From contig NZ_KI535340.1 of assembly GCF_000160075.2 (NCBI RefSeq), positions 1,091,743 through 1,155,742 on the forward strand: a DNA stretch of 64,000 nt. The letters are read 5' to 3'. A program made the position numbers and the translations under genes. Every line of letters begins with the position of its first letter. Position 1 is the first letter of the stretch. Shown in pieces: positions 8,648 to 17,190 of the stretch. Source of the DNA: Abiotrophia defectiva ATCC 49176. GTDB lineage: Bacteria; Bacillota; Bacilli; Lactobacillales; Aerococcaceae. Under the pieces are notes generated by a model. The model was not told the DNA's origin. It made no database searches and saw only the letters and a program-made list of their open reading frames with translations.

Positions 8648-9569
8648 GGTGAGCATCCTCCTCGTGAATCAATTGGGTAAAGTAGTTTTCTAGGTTCTGC
8701 TTAGCATAATAAATCTCATCCAGGGCCACTTGGCCTTGAACCAGGGCGGTATTGACAGCCGACAACTGGTTGGCAGGCGCGAAGACATGGATTTCACCCG
8801 TTTCGGCCACCACCTTGAAGGGATAGCTGAACTGGCTTTCTAGCAGACGGCTGGCAGCTTCCACCGCATGGGTCTTGAGGACAATATAGTCTTCGGACAG
8901 GCTATCGAATTCAGTCTTGGAGATTTCCTTAATTAGCCGTCCATCTTTGATAAAGCCAAAGCGGTTGGCCACTTGCTGGAGCTCGCTTAGGATGTGGCTG
9001 GAAATAATCATGGTCATGCCTAACTCGCGGTTGAGGCGGAGGAGGAGGGCGCGCAAGTCGCTAATGCCGATGGGGTCTAGGCCATTGACCGGCTCATCCA
9101 AAATGAGCAGGTCGGGCTTGGCCAAGATCGCCAGGCCAATGGCTAGGCGTTGCTTCATCCCCAAAGAGAAGTCCTTGAAGGGCTTGCGACCGGCATTCTG
9201 CAAGTCGATGAGTTCCAGGGTCTCCTGGATGACTTGCTCGGCTTGGGGTAGGCAGAGGAGGGTGGCTTGGTAGCGCAGGTTCTCGTAGGCCGACAGATTA
9301 GGGAAGGCGGCTGGCGACTCGATGACGGCACCCACCCGAGTCAGGGCCTGGCTCCACTCCCGGTCGCTGCTAGAGCCGAAGAGGGAGACGGTGCCTGAAG
9401 TAGGGTGAATGAGTCTGGTGATAAGCTTGAGTAGGGTCGTCTTACCGGCCCCATTTTGGCCGATTAAGCCGTAGATGTCGCCTTCTTCTAGGCTGAGGCT
9501 GACCTGGGTCAGGGCCGGGCCAGAGGCATAGTTTTTAGTTAGGGACTGGGTGCTAAGGATGGGGGTCAT
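8631..9569 (-). CDS. ABC transporter ATP-binding protein (BcrA type)
   Basis: 312 residues. Walker A GQNGAGKTT, signature SLGMKQRLAI, Walker B LLILDEPVNGLD and the switch histidine in IISSHILSEL are all present. A ~90-residue C-terminal extension follows, as in BcrA-like ATPases. The start at 9569 (MTPILSTQSLTK) is chosen because AGAAAGGACG lies at correct spacing; the frame is open further upstream but without an RBS. It pairs with the ABC-2 permease that follows and overlaps it by 17 bp. Together with the two-component genes at 2.5-4.1 kb it resembles peptide-antibiotic detoxification modules. Confidence 0.92.
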   Translation of the reverse strand: MTPILSTQSLTKNYASGPALTQVSLSLEEGDIYGLIGQNGAGKTTLLKLITRLIHPTSGTVSLFGSSSDREWSQALTRVGAVIESPAAFPNLSAYENLRYQATLLCLPQAEQVIQETLELIDLQNAGRKPFKDFSLGMKQRLAIGLAILAKPDLLILDEPVNGLDPIGISDLRALLLRLNRELGMTMIISSHILSELQQVANRFGFIKDGRLIKEISKTEFDSLSEDYIVLKTHAVEAASRLLESQFSYPFKVVAETGEIHVFAPANQLSAVNTALVQGQVALDEIYYAKQNLENYFTQLIHEEDAHHVSHS

Positions 9570-9696
9570 GTTGAACACGTCCTTTCTGCTAATTAGGAGC
9601 TTGGCTCCTTGGTAGTTCTTAGTATAGGACCTAAAAATCAAATATCTCTCAAGCAATTCTAAAGTATTTCTAAAGTTTTGTCGAGAGGGCTGGAAC

Positions 9697-9725
9697 TTGC
9701 CAAGGGCTTGGGCCTATGCTAAAAT
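9697..9725 (+). promoter_or_regulatory. Promoter of the marR-ABC-ABC operon
   Basis: -35 TTGCCA (9697-9702) and -10 TAAAAT (9720-9725) with an exact 17-bp spacer. The MarR gene start lies 35 bp downstream. Confidence 0.75.
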
Positions 9726-9742
9726 AGTTAGCATGATAACTA
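9725..9742. promoter_or_regulatory. Probable MarR operator
   Basis: Perfect inverted repeat TAGTTA-N6-TAACTA that starts at the last base of the -10 box and covers the transcription start. This is the expected position for autorepression by the MarR protein encoded immediately downstream. The assignment to that protein is inference. Confidence 0.7.
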
Positions 9743-9759
9743 TTGACGGAGGGATGCCA

Positions 9760-10215
9760 ATGGAAGGTTGTATCCATGATACGGTGGTCTTCAGCCATCG
9801 CCTTAAAAATCAAGCCCAGAACCTGGCCAAGGAAGCCGGGATGGACTGGTTAGCTGGACCCCAAGGGCGGGTAGTGACCTATCTCTTCCACCACCAAGAG
9901 CGACCGGTTACCATGATGGAAGTCGCAGAGAAAATGAAAATCTCCAAGCCTGTGGCTAGCCAACTCTTCAAGCGTATGGAGAAGAATCAGCTGATTGACA
10001 TTAAGCCGGATCCTCGCGACAAGCGGCGCAAGTATGTGACCCTGACCGAGCAAGGCCTAGTCAAGCAAGCCCAGGTCGGTCATTTCTTGACCACCATCCA
10101 CGACCAATTGCTGGAAGGACTCAGCGAGCAAGATCTAGCAGTCTTCCATCGGGTAATCCGCCAATTGACGCAAAATCTGGAACATATTCAATATAAAGGA
10201 GTAGACCATGTTTAA
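9760..10215 (+). CDS. MarR-family transcriptional regulator
   Basis: 151 residues with a winged-helix core: VVTYLFHHQERPVTMMEVAEKMKISKPVASQLFKRMEKNQLI (recognition helix around KISKPVASQLFKRM) and the wing KPDPRDKRRKYVTLTEQG, the diagnostic MarR 'D.RD.R...V.LT..G' motif. ATG 9760 has GGAGGG six bases upstream; the ATG at 9754 directly abuts that Shine-Dalgarno sequence. It overlaps the first ABC exporter gene by 8 bp. It probably represses itself and the exporter through the inverted repeat at 9725-9742 and is released by drug-like ligands, as in lmrR/marR-controlled exporters. Confidence 0.9.
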   Translation: MEGCIHDTVVFSHRLKNQAQNLAKEAGMDWLAGPQGRVVTYLFHHQERPVTMMEVAEKMKISKPVASQLFKRMEKNQLIDIKPDPRDKRRKYVTLTEQGLVKQAQVGHFLTTIHDQLLEGLSEQDLAVFHRVIRQLTQNLEHIQYKGVDHV

Positions 10216-11977
10216 ATTAATTAAGCGACTCAGCGCCCGCGAATGGGGCATGGTGGGTCTTACCGTGGCCTTCATCTTCCTAGCCGTCTACTTGGACTTA
10301 GAAGTTCCAAGTTATATGAAGGAAGTGGCCACCCTCTTACAAACACCTGGCGTGGGCCTAGACCAGTTAATGGGCCCTGGCGCCCTCATGTTAGGCCTAT
10401 CCCTGGCTAGTTTTGCTAGCCTAGTCATGGTGGGTTACCTATCTGCCCGCTTGGCTGCTAGATATACCACCCGTTTGCGATCGGACATCTATAGCCAAGT
10501 GCTTAGCTATTCGGATGCTGAAATCAAACGCTTCAGCATTCCCTCCCTCTTGACCCGGACCACTAATGACATCAGCCAGATTCAGCTGCTGATTACCATG
10601 GGCCTCCAAGTCATTGTCCGCGGTCCCATTATGGCTATTTGGGCCATGACCAAGATTGTGGGCAAGTCTGAGGCCTGGCTGTGGGCAGTGGGGGTAGCGG
10701 TCTTAATCAACATTTTAATGACCGTAGTCCTCATGACCTTGGCCTTTCCTAAGCAAGCAGTTATACAGAAATTAACCGATAAGCTCAATGCCGTTACCCG
10801 CGAGAGCCTGATGGGGATTCGGGTCATTCGGGCCTATAATGCTGAGGACTACCAAGATGCCAAGTTCGAAGCCACTAACAATGAAGTGACCCGACTCAAC
10901 CTCTTCGTTAACAACCTCATGGCCATCTTCAACCCTATCATGTCGGGGATTTCCTCTGGTTTGACCCTGGCCATCTATTGGATTGGGGCCTACCTGATTG
11001 CTTCCGCTAACTTATTTGATAAAGTTGGCCTCTTCAGCGACATGATTGTCTTCATGTCCTATGCTATGCAGATTGTCATCGGCTTCCTCTTAATGGGGAT
11101 TATCTTCTTCATCCTGCCCCGTAGCTTGGTGGCAGCGGGCCGGATCAATGAAGTTCTAGAATTGGAGCCAAGTATTCATTCACCAGCCCAAGGCCAGTCT
11201 CCAGACCCAAGTCTTAAGGGGCAAGTCACCTTCCAAAATGTGACCTTCCGCTATGCCCAAGAAGCCGAGCCGGTCATCCAAGATGTATCCTTCCAGGCCC
11301 AAGCTGGCCAAACCGTGGCCTTTATCGGCTCAACCGGTTCAGGTAAATCCACCCTGGTTAACCTGATTCCGCGCTTCTATGATGTGTCAGAAGGCCAGAT
11401 TCTGGTCGACGGCGTCAACGTGGCTGACTACGACTTAAGCGAACTGCGCAAGCGAGTAGGCTATATTCCCCAAAAGGCCGTCCTCTTCTCAGGCGACATC
11501 CAGTCCAACCTGGACATGGGGGATAGCTTAGAAAGCCCACTGACGGAAGCCAAGATGTGGCAGGCCCTTGAATTGGCCCAAGCTAAGGACTTTGTGGAGG
11601 CCAAGGAAGGCGGCCTAGCCGAGCATGTGGCCCAAGGCGGGACCAACTTCTCAGGGGGTCAACGTCAACGTCTGGCCATTGCCCGGGCGCTAGCGCGTAA
11701 GCCAGAAATCTTGATCTTCGACGATTCCTTCTCAGCCCTAGACTATAAGACCGACCGCATCTTGCGTGAGGCTTTGACCAAGGAGACAGCCCACATGACC
11801 AAGTTGATTGTGGCCCAACGGATTTCCACCATTATGGAGGCTGACTTGATTCTGGTCCTAGACCAAGGTCGGGTGGTCGGCCAAGGGACCCACAAGGAAT
11901 TGCTCAAAGACAATGCAGTCTATCGCGAAATTGCTTACTCTCAATTATCCAAGGAGGAATTAGAAGATGGCCAATAA
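10208..11977 (+). CDS. ABC exporter half-transporter with a degenerate nucleotide site (LmrC/BmrC-like)
   Basis: 589 residues: six-helix exporter membrane domain (~1-310) then a nucleotide-binding domain (~340-580) with Walker A GSTGSGKS and signature FSGGQRQRLAI. Walker B reads ILIFDDS, with Asp instead of the catalytic Glu. The switch position reads IVAQRIST, with Gln instead of His. These two changes mark the non-hydrolysing site of heterodimeric exporters. The partner is the next gene, overlapping by 11 bp. By analogy with LmrCD and BmrCD the pair exports amphiphilic drugs or lipids. Confidence 0.93.
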   Translation: MFKLIKRLSAREWGMVGLTVAFIFLAVYLDLEVPSYMKEVATLLQTPGVGLDQLMGPGALMLGLSLASFASLVMVGYLSARLAARYTTRLRSDIYSQVLSYSDAEIKRFSIPSLLTRTTNDISQIQLLITMGLQVIVRGPIMAIWAMTKIVGKSEAWLWAVGVAVLINILMTVVLMTLAFPKQAVIQKLTDKLNAVTRESLMGIRVIRAYNAEDYQDAKFEATNNEVTRLNLFVNNLMAIFNPIMSGISSGLTLAIYWIGAYLIASANLFDKVGLFSDMIVFMSYAMQIVIGFLLMGIIFFILPRSLVAAGRINEVLELEPSIHSPAQGQSPDPSLKGQVTFQNVTFRYAQEAEPVIQDVSFQAQAGQTVAFIGSTGSGKSTLVNLIPRFYDVSEGQILVDGVNVADYDLSELRKRVGYIPQKAVLFSGDIQSNLDMGDSLESPLTEAKMWQALELAQAKDFVEAKEGGLAEHVAQGGTNFSGGQRQRLAIARALARKPEILIFDDSFSALDYKTDRILREALTKETAHMTKLIVAQRISTIMEADLILVLDQGRVVGQGTHKELLKDNAVYREIAYSQLSKEELEDGQ

Positions 11978-13760
11978 GACATCCAAACCATCCCTCTTTA
12001 AGGGAATTAAACCTTATATTCAAGGCTTTCAACTGCCCTTGGTCTTGGCTCTGATTGGGGCGACCATTTCCAGCATGATTACGGTCTATGGGCCACGGAA
12101 GTTGGAAGAAATGACCAACCTGATTGGCCAAGGCATGTCAGGCAAGATGGACCTCAAGGCCATCTCAGCGGTGGGTTTCTTGCTGGCCGGGCTCTACGCC
12201 TTCGGGGCGGTGATTAACTACCTCCAAGGTTTCATTATCACCACCATGATTCAGCGCCTGTCCCAGCGTCTTCGCCGGGCCATCGCCACCAAGATTAACC
12301 GTCTTCCCTTGGCCTACTTCGATAGTCATTCCCAAGGGGATACCCTGTCACGGGTGACTAACGATGTGGACACCGTCGGTCAATCCCTTAACCAGAGTCT
12401 GGCCAATGTGATTTCTTCGGTTATCATGATAGTCGCGGTCCTGATTATGATGTTCACCGCCAATGTCATCCTCTCGCTGGTGACGGTAATTTCTGTCTTC
12501 GTGGGCTTTATCCTGATTATGTTTATCGGTATGCGGGCCCAAGGCTTCTTCAAGGCCCAACAAGTCAACTTGGCGGCCGTCAATGGCTTCGTCGAGGAAA
12601 CTTATTCGGGCCACAATGTGGTCACCAGCTACAATGCCGTACCTGAGTCTCTGGCCCAGTTCGCCAAACTCAATGGTCAACTCCATGACAGCATCTGGAA
12701 GTCTCAATTTATCTCGGGCATTATGATGCCGCTTATGATTTTCATTGGCAATTTCGCCTACGTCCTAGTCATTATTGTTGGGGCTATCTTGGCCTTGCAA
12801 GAGGGCAGTGGCGTGACCATGGGGACCATCGTGGCCTTTATGGTCTATGTGCGAATCTTCGCCCAACCCATTTCCCAACTGGCCCAAGGCATGACTTCCC
12901 TGCAACAAGCGGGAGCAGCCATGAGTCGGGTCTCCGAATTCCTCAATGAAGAAGAAATGGCGGATGACCACGACTTGCCACAGGCCTTGACCGACATTAA
13001 GGGGCAGGTCACCTTCGACCAGGTCACCTTCGGTTATTCGCCTGATAAGACCATCATTAATGACTTTACGGCCCAAGCCCGTCCTGGTAAGAAGATTGCC
13101 ATTGTAGGGCCGACCGGGGCAGGTAAGACGACCATTGTTAACCTGCTTATGAAGTTCTATGAAATCAACCAGGGGACCATCGCCATTGATGGCGTAGACC
13201 TGGCCCAAATGAAGCGGTCGGAAGTCCATGATGCCTTCGCCATGGTCCTGCAGGATACCTGGCTCTTTGAAGGGACCATCAAGGAAAACCTCATCTTCAA
13301 CCAGACTGGCATTAGTGACGACCAAGTGATCGAGGCGGCCAAGGCGGCTGGCGTCCACCACTATATTATGACCCTGCCTAAGGGCTACGACACGGTCCTG
13401 GATGACACGGTCACCTTGTCGGTCGGGCAAAAGCAGCTCATGACCATTGCCCGCGCCTTGCTTAAGGACGCTCCACTGCTGATCTTGGACGAGGCCACTT
13501 CTTCGGTGGATACCCGGACCGAAGAACTGATTCAACAGGCCATGGATACCCTCATGGAGGGGCGGACTTCCTTCGTCATCGCCCACCGTCTGTCGACTAT
13601 TAAAAATGCCGACTATATCCTGGTCATGCAGGAAGGTCGTATTATCGAACAAGGCAACCACCAGGAGCTCATGGCTCAAGGCGGCTTCTATGCGGACCTC
13701 TATAACAGCCAGTTCGATAAGAATTCTAGTGGCATGGACTTCGAAGAACTCTTGGCTTAA
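11967..13760 (+). CDS. ABC exporter half-transporter with the canonical nucleotide site (LmrD/BmrD-like)
   Basis: 597 residues: exporter membrane domain (~1-330) and NBD with Walker A GPTGAGKT, Walker B LLILDEATSSVD (catalytic Glu present) and switch IAHRLST (His present). Its signature motif is LSVGQKQ rather than LSGGQ. In the heterodimer that weak signature faces the degenerate Walker sites of the partner, whereas the partner's good FSGGQ completes the active site here. This complementary pattern shows that the two subunits work together and not as separate homodimers. The last gene of the marR operon, it ends just before a terminator. Confidence 0.93.
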   Translation: MANKTSKPSLFKGIKPYIQGFQLPLVLALIGATISSMITVYGPRKLEEMTNLIGQGMSGKMDLKAISAVGFLLAGLYAFGAVINYLQGFIITTMIQRLSQRLRRAIATKINRLPLAYFDSHSQGDTLSRVTNDVDTVGQSLNQSLANVISSVIMIVAVLIMMFTANVILSLVTVISVFVGFILIMFIGMRAQGFFKAQQVNLAAVNGFVEETYSGHNVVTSYNAVPESLAQFAKLNGQLHDSIWKSQFISGIMMPLMIFIGNFAYVLVIIVGAILALQEGSGVTMGTIVAFMVYVRIFAQPISQLAQGMTSLQQAGAAMSRVSEFLNEEEMADDHDLPQALTDIKGQVTFDQVTFGYSPDKTIINDFTAQARPGKKIAIVGPTGAGKTTIVNLLMKFYEINQGTIAIDGVDLAQMKRSEVHDAFAMVLQDTWLFEGTIKENLIFNQTGISDDQVIEAAKAAGVHHYIMTLPKGYDTVLDDTVTLSVGQKQLMTIARALLKDAPLLILDEATSSVDTRTEELIQQAMDTLMEGRTSFVIAHRLSTIKNADYILVMQEGRIIEQGNHQELMAQGGFYADLYNSQFDKNSSGMDFEELLA

Positions 13761-13778
13761 GGCTAAAAATAAGTAGAC

Positions 13779-13816
13779 AAAAAAGGCTGGCATCCCGCTC
13801 TGGGTGCCAGCCTTTT
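13779..13816. terminator. Bidirectional terminator
   Basis: AAAAGGCTGGCA / TGCCAGCCTTTT inverted repeat with a 12-base loop between the convergent exporter operon and yitT-like gene; A- and T-tracts on both sides allow use in either direction. Confidence 0.88.
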
Positions 13817-13822
13817 GTTGTC

Positions 13823-14737
13823 TTATAATTCGTAGGAGTGTTCCTTGAAGTTGCCCAAGATGTTGTTGATGTTGGTAATGGTGATGAAGGACTTGGGACT
13901 GGTTTGGGCGATAATTTTCTTGAGGGTATGCAGCTCATTTTGCTGAATAATGAGGATAATCATGTATTGTTTCTGGTGGGAATAGCCACCTTCCACTTCA
14001 ATAATGGTCGAGCCCCGGCCCAGACGGGAGTTGATGGCAGACACGACTTCTTGCGGATTGAGACAGATAATGGAACATTGGATATAGGCCGAGAAGAAGC
14101 GTTGGATGTTCTTCATGGTCTGGTTACGGACGAAGCTCATAATCAGGGCATACATGACGTGTTGAATGTCGAAGGTCAGCCAAATCAAGCTGTAGACCAG
14201 GATGTCCTGCATGAGGAAGACCGTCGGGATGCTCCATTTGAAGCGCTTGGCCAGGAATTTACCGGTAATGTCGGTCCCACCTGTTGAAGCACCCGCAATC
14301 AGCAGAAAGCTCATTGCAATCCCCGAGATAATACCACAGAAGATGGCGGCCACTAGGGAATCGTTGAGTTCAACTGGGGCTACCATATTGGGCAGGTTGT
14401 TAATGAGGAAGGAGGAGGCCAAGATAGTGGCCCCGGTTAGTAGGAGAAATTGCTTGCCAATATATTTGTAGGCAATGTAGAAGAGGGGGACGTTGAGGGC
14501 TAATTGGGTGGTCCCGATGGGAATGCCGAAATACTTCTGCATAATCAGCCCAATCCCGATAGTGCCGCTGGCCCCAATCCCGTTATAAGGGACTAGCAGG
14601 CCGGCATAGACACTAAAAAGTAGGATGCCGATGACCAGGAAGAGAATGTCTTTGAGTCGTTTGTGTTGGTGGGGGGCATAGACGCCTTCAAGCAGTTGCA
14701 TAATCGAAGTCAAATCCTTTACAGTGTACTCTTTCAT
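13823..14737 (-). CDS. YitT-family membrane protein (DUF161 + DUF2179)
   Basis: 304 residues. An N-terminal five-to-six helix domain (~25-195) has the repeated YitT pattern (VPYNGIGASGTIGIGLIMQ, ALNVPLFYIAYKYIGKQFLL, GASTGGTDITGKFLAKRF). A soluble C-terminal DUF2179 domain (~215-300) has RLGRGSTIIEVEGGYSHQKQ and HTLKKIIAQTSPKSFITITN. Members are widespread in Firmicutes and have no agreed biochemical role; the soluble domain resembles small-ligand/ACT-like folds. It is transcribed alone, divergent from the gene at 14840. Confidence 0.9.
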   Translation of the reverse strand: MKEYTVKDLTSIMQLLEGVYAPHQHKRLKDILFLVIGILLFSVYAGLLVPYNGIGASGTIGIGLIMQKYFGIPIGTTQLALNVPLFYIAYKYIGKQFLLLTGATILASSFLINNLPNMVAPVELNDSLVAAIFCGIISGIAMSFLLIAGASTGGTDITGKFLAKRFKWSIPTVFLMQDILVYSLIWLTFDIQHVMYALIMSFVRNQTMKNIQRFFSAYIQCSIICLNPQEVVSAINSRLGRGSTIIEVEGGYSHQKQYMIILIIQQNELHTLKKIIAQTSPKSFITITNINNILGNFKEHSYEL

Positions 14738-14787
14738 CTATCATTTTAATAATTCTGACCACATAAATCAAGGATAAGGGGGAGGAC

Positions 14788-14816
14788 TTGGGGGCTAATT
14801 GCCTTTGTGCTATAAT
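14788..14816 (+). promoter_or_regulatory. Extended -10 promoter for the 14.8-17.2 kb gene run
   Basis: TGC plus TATAAT (14811-14816) with a weak -35 TTGGGG at 17 bp (14788-14793). An AAGGAGGTG RBS follows at 14826-14834. Confidence 0.65.
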
Positions 14817-14839
14817 AGAGCTATCAAGGAGGTGTTAAG

Positions 14840-15391
14840 ATGGAGCCAAGCAATGTCAGGAAACTGAGTCCAGAGGACAGGGACAAGCTGGTCCTTCAGC
14901 TAGAGCGAGAAGAGGCTGACCTGACTGAGCGCGACTACGATCGCTACCAGGAGCTGATTAAGCAGGACCTAAGTGGTCTGACCGCTAAGAAAATCGTCCA
15001 GTCCCTGCTGGCTCTGCTTGATACCCTAACAGATGGTCTGCTCTTTATCTTGGGCTTTGCCCTTTTGGTCCTAGTAGTAACATTCTTGAATGGTCATTTG
15101 GACCAGGCCTGGCCTTTCTTAAAGACCATGCTGACGGGGCTCCTAGCGCTAAGGCCAGACCAGTTTGTTTGGAACCTGACCTCGCTCTGCCTAGTCTTCC
15201 TAGTCGCTATGAATGTCTATAACCACTGGCGCTACCGCCAGGCCACCTTGCGCCTCCAGGTCTCAGTGGATGCCATGGTCCGCGTTCAAGCCGAAATTGC
15301 CCAACGTCCTGTCGTCCTAACCCGTCTGGCCAGCTACCTCTACGAGTATGGCTTCCAACGTCTCTTGGCCGAGGAGGAGCAAAGCGACTAA
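14840..15391 (+). CDS. Uncharacterised membrane protein with two helices
   Basis: 183 residues. A charged N-terminal segment (1-~55, rich in Glu, Asp, Arg, Lys; probably helical) is followed by two membrane helices (LLFILGFALLVLVVTFL at ~68-84 and LTSLCLVFLVAMNVY at ~113-127). A soluble C-terminal tail of ~55 residues ends acidic. I do not recognise a named family. It has a strong AAGGAGGTG RBS and is the first gene of a closely spaced set running to 18 kb; the next gene starts 30 bp downstream. Confidence 0.7.
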   Translation: MEPSNVRKLSPEDRDKLVLQLEREEADLTERDYDRYQELIKQDLSGLTAKKIVQSLLALLDTLTDGLLFILGFALLVLVVTFLNGHLDQAWPFLKTMLTGLLALRPDQFVWNLTSLCLVFLVAMNVYNHWRYRQATLRLQVSVDAMVRVQAEIAQRPVVLTRLASYLYEYGFQRLLAEEEQSD

Positions 15392-15421
15392 TACCGCGTA
15401 GATTATAAGGAGGTTATTACC

Positions 15422-16006
15422 ATGAAAGTCTTAATTGTTTATGCCTACCCAAATCATCAAGGTCTCAATGCTCAGATCCTAGCCCGCGTGCAGGCTGGGC
15501 TGGCGGGCCGCCATGAGGTCAAGACCTTGGATCTCTACCAGGAGCACAAGGAAAAGGGCTTCGATCCCTGCCTAGTCTTCGACCAAGACCATAAACGTCG
15601 CGATTTAGACAAGGACCCTCAAATGGCTCCTTATCGTGACTTGGTGACTTGGGCTGACCATCTGATCTTCATCTATCCTATTTGGTGGGGCGGCATGCCT
15701 GCTATACTCAAGGGCTTTGTTGATCGCGTTTTGGTTAAGGGCTTTGCCTATGATTATAGTGATAATCCAATCCCTCAAGCCCTGCTTAAGGGCCGAACGG
15801 GCTGGGTCATTACCACCCACGATACAGTAGGCTTCTTCGCCCGCCTCTTCATGCAGGATTATGGTCGCGTTTTAGCTCGCCATATTCTGCGCATGGTGGG
15901 CATTAAGCCAGTCCAACAAAGCCAATTAGCCTATGTGCGTGGCAGCAAGCCTGAGAAAATTGCGGCCTTCCTAGATAAAGTTCAAGCCCAGGCGGCCAGC
16001 CTCTGA
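15422..16006 (+). CDS. NAD(P)H-dependent oxidoreductase, flavodoxin-like fold (NQO/MdaB type)
   Basis: 194 residues. The N-terminal KVLIVYAYPNHQGLNAQIL is the phosphate-binding start of quinone-reductase flavodoxin folds. WADHLIFIYPIWWGGMPAILKGFVDRVL is the strongly conserved FMN/FAD-contact and dimer region. Proteins of this type reduce quinones or azo/nitro compounds by two electrons. The RBS is AGGAGG at 15409-15414. It probably shares transcription with the membrane protein upstream; no dedicated regulator is seen. Confidence 0.88.
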   Translation: MKVLIVYAYPNHQGLNAQILARVQAGLAGRHEVKTLDLYQEHKEKGFDPCLVFDQDHKRRDLDKDPQMAPYRDLVTWADHLIFIYPIWWGGMPAILKGFVDRVLVKGFAYDYSDNPIPQALLKGRTGWVITTHDTVGFFARLFMQDYGRVLARHILRMVGIKPVQQSQLAYVRGSKPEKIAAFLDKVQAQAASL

Positions 16007-16026
16007 GAAGGGAGCCAAGTTAGTTG

Positions 16027-16545
16027 ATGACCAGTCCCTTATTTGACGCCTTTTTAAGCATTGCTAGAGCCCTTAATGAGCGGGGCCTTGTGCCACTTTT
16101 GATGGGGTCGGTCGGTCTGGAAGTTCGGACGGGCCGCTCCTGGCAGGCGCGCGACCTGGACATTCATGTGCCGGGTGACCCGCGGGGGTGGGAGGCGCCT
16201 GACCACTTACGTATCTATGACTTTGAGCTGCTTGAAGAACTCATGGAGGAACTGGGCTATGTCTTGGTAGATCGACACGAGCATGAATTCCAAGGGCCTG
16301 CCGGCTCAGTGGAGTTTGGCGCTCTGGATACTTTGCCAGACTTTGCCGGCGTAGCCTTGGAAGACCTGCCCCTGGAAGACTGTCAGGGGGTCCGCTTCTA
16401 TTTACCTACTATGAGCCAGTATCTGGCTATCTACCGGGCCTCTTCCCAGGATTCCTATCGTAATGATCAAAATAACCATAAAGACTTGGCTAAGATCGCC
16501 TACCTAGAAGAGCGCTTAGCATTAGATTGTCAAACTAAGGAGTAA
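16027..16545 (+). CDS. Nucleotidyltransferase-like protein, function unknown
   Basis: About 172 residues. LLMGSVGLEVRTGRSWQARDLDIHV has the G-S...D-x-D arrangement of the minimal nucleotidyltransferase fold. The rest (DHLRIYDFELLEELMEELGY, YLAIYRASSQDSYR, HKDLAKIAYLEERL) resembles small proteins annotated only as hypothetical or nucleotidyltransferase-like. The start could be TTG 16024 or ATG 16027, with AAGGGAG at 16008-16014. It lies four bases upstream of the next ATG, so it is co-transcribed. Substrate unknown; the D-x-D suggests but does not prove catalysis. Confidence 0.65.
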   Translation: MTSPLFDAFLSIARALNERGLVPLLMGSVGLEVRTGRSWQARDLDIHVPGDPRGWEAPDHLRIYDFELLEELMEELGYVLVDRHEHEFQGPAGSVEFGALDTLPDFAGVALEDLPLEDCQGVRFYLPTMSQYLAIYRASSQDSYRNDQNNHKDLAKIAYLEERLALDCQTKE

Positions 16546-16548
16546 ACT

Positions 16549-17163
16549 ATGCCGCAAAAAGCTACCCCACCAGGTCCTCTGCCTAATAGTCATTTCCCGA
16601 GGCACCGCATCTATGGCCTAGGCCTCCGCTCGCGCTATGGCGCCATTGCTCGTTGCCTATTCAGCCTAATCTTAATGTATGTAGTGGGCGTCCCACTTCT
16701 AATTTTTGGTTCGCTTCTAATCGCTCGCTTGATTTGGTTAATCCGCCAATGCTGGCTCATTCGCCGCCACAATAAGGAGCGTTGGCACTACCTAGTCCAA
16801 AACTATCCCCAAGTGGAAAGCGATGACTTCCAACCCGACCGGGAGTGGCCGGAGATTACCTGCATGGTCTATCAGAACCACCTGATCTTCTGGGGCGATG
16901 GACTAGAGGTCTGGCATTTCAATGATATTCTGACCCTGGACTTCGATATTAACTGGGAAGAGCCCGACCAGAATATGCGGCCAGCTGAGTCTAGTCGCCA
17001 TCAACGCAACTTGTGGGGCCGACTGCAGAAAACTCGCTATCTGATTGTGTCCCTGGCTAACTGGCAAGTCCTAGAGTTACGCCTGCCCAAGAAGGCAGAA
17101 GAAGTAGACTTAGAAATCGCCATTGACGAGCTCAAGGAATACTTTGCCAAGGCGGAGTACTAG
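16549..17163 (+). CDS. Uncharacterised membrane protein with a YcxB-like C-terminal region
   Basis: 204 residues. Two adjacent hydrophobic helices (~34-64, ending in IARLIWLIRQCWLIRR) follow a short Pro-rich cytoplasmic N-terminus. The C-terminal ~120 residues are soluble with alternating strands (ITCMVYQNHLIFWGDGLEVWHFNDIL, TRYLIVSLANWQVLELRLP), reminiscent of PH-like/YcxB-like domains. No catalytic motif is visible. It starts four bases after the preceding gene. Function unknown. Confidence 0.65.
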   Translation: MPQKATPPGPLPNSHFPRHRIYGLGLRSRYGAIARCLFSLILMYVVGVPLLIFGSLLIARLIWLIRQCWLIRRHNKERWHYLVQNYPQVESDDFQPDREWPEITCMVYQNHLIFWGDGLEVWHFNDILTLDFDINWEEPDQNMRPAESSRHQRNLWGRLQKTRYLIVSLANWQVLELRLPKKAEEVDLEIAIDELKEYFAKAEY

Positions 17164-17190
17164 TAAGCACAAGCTAGCAAGGAGGCAACC

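Noticed and set aside
12765..13793. Long minus-strand frame of 342 codons opposite the second ABC exporter subunit
   Set aside because: Antisense shadow of a clear ABC gene; the translation is His/Asp/Gly-rich with no domain, and there is no RBS.
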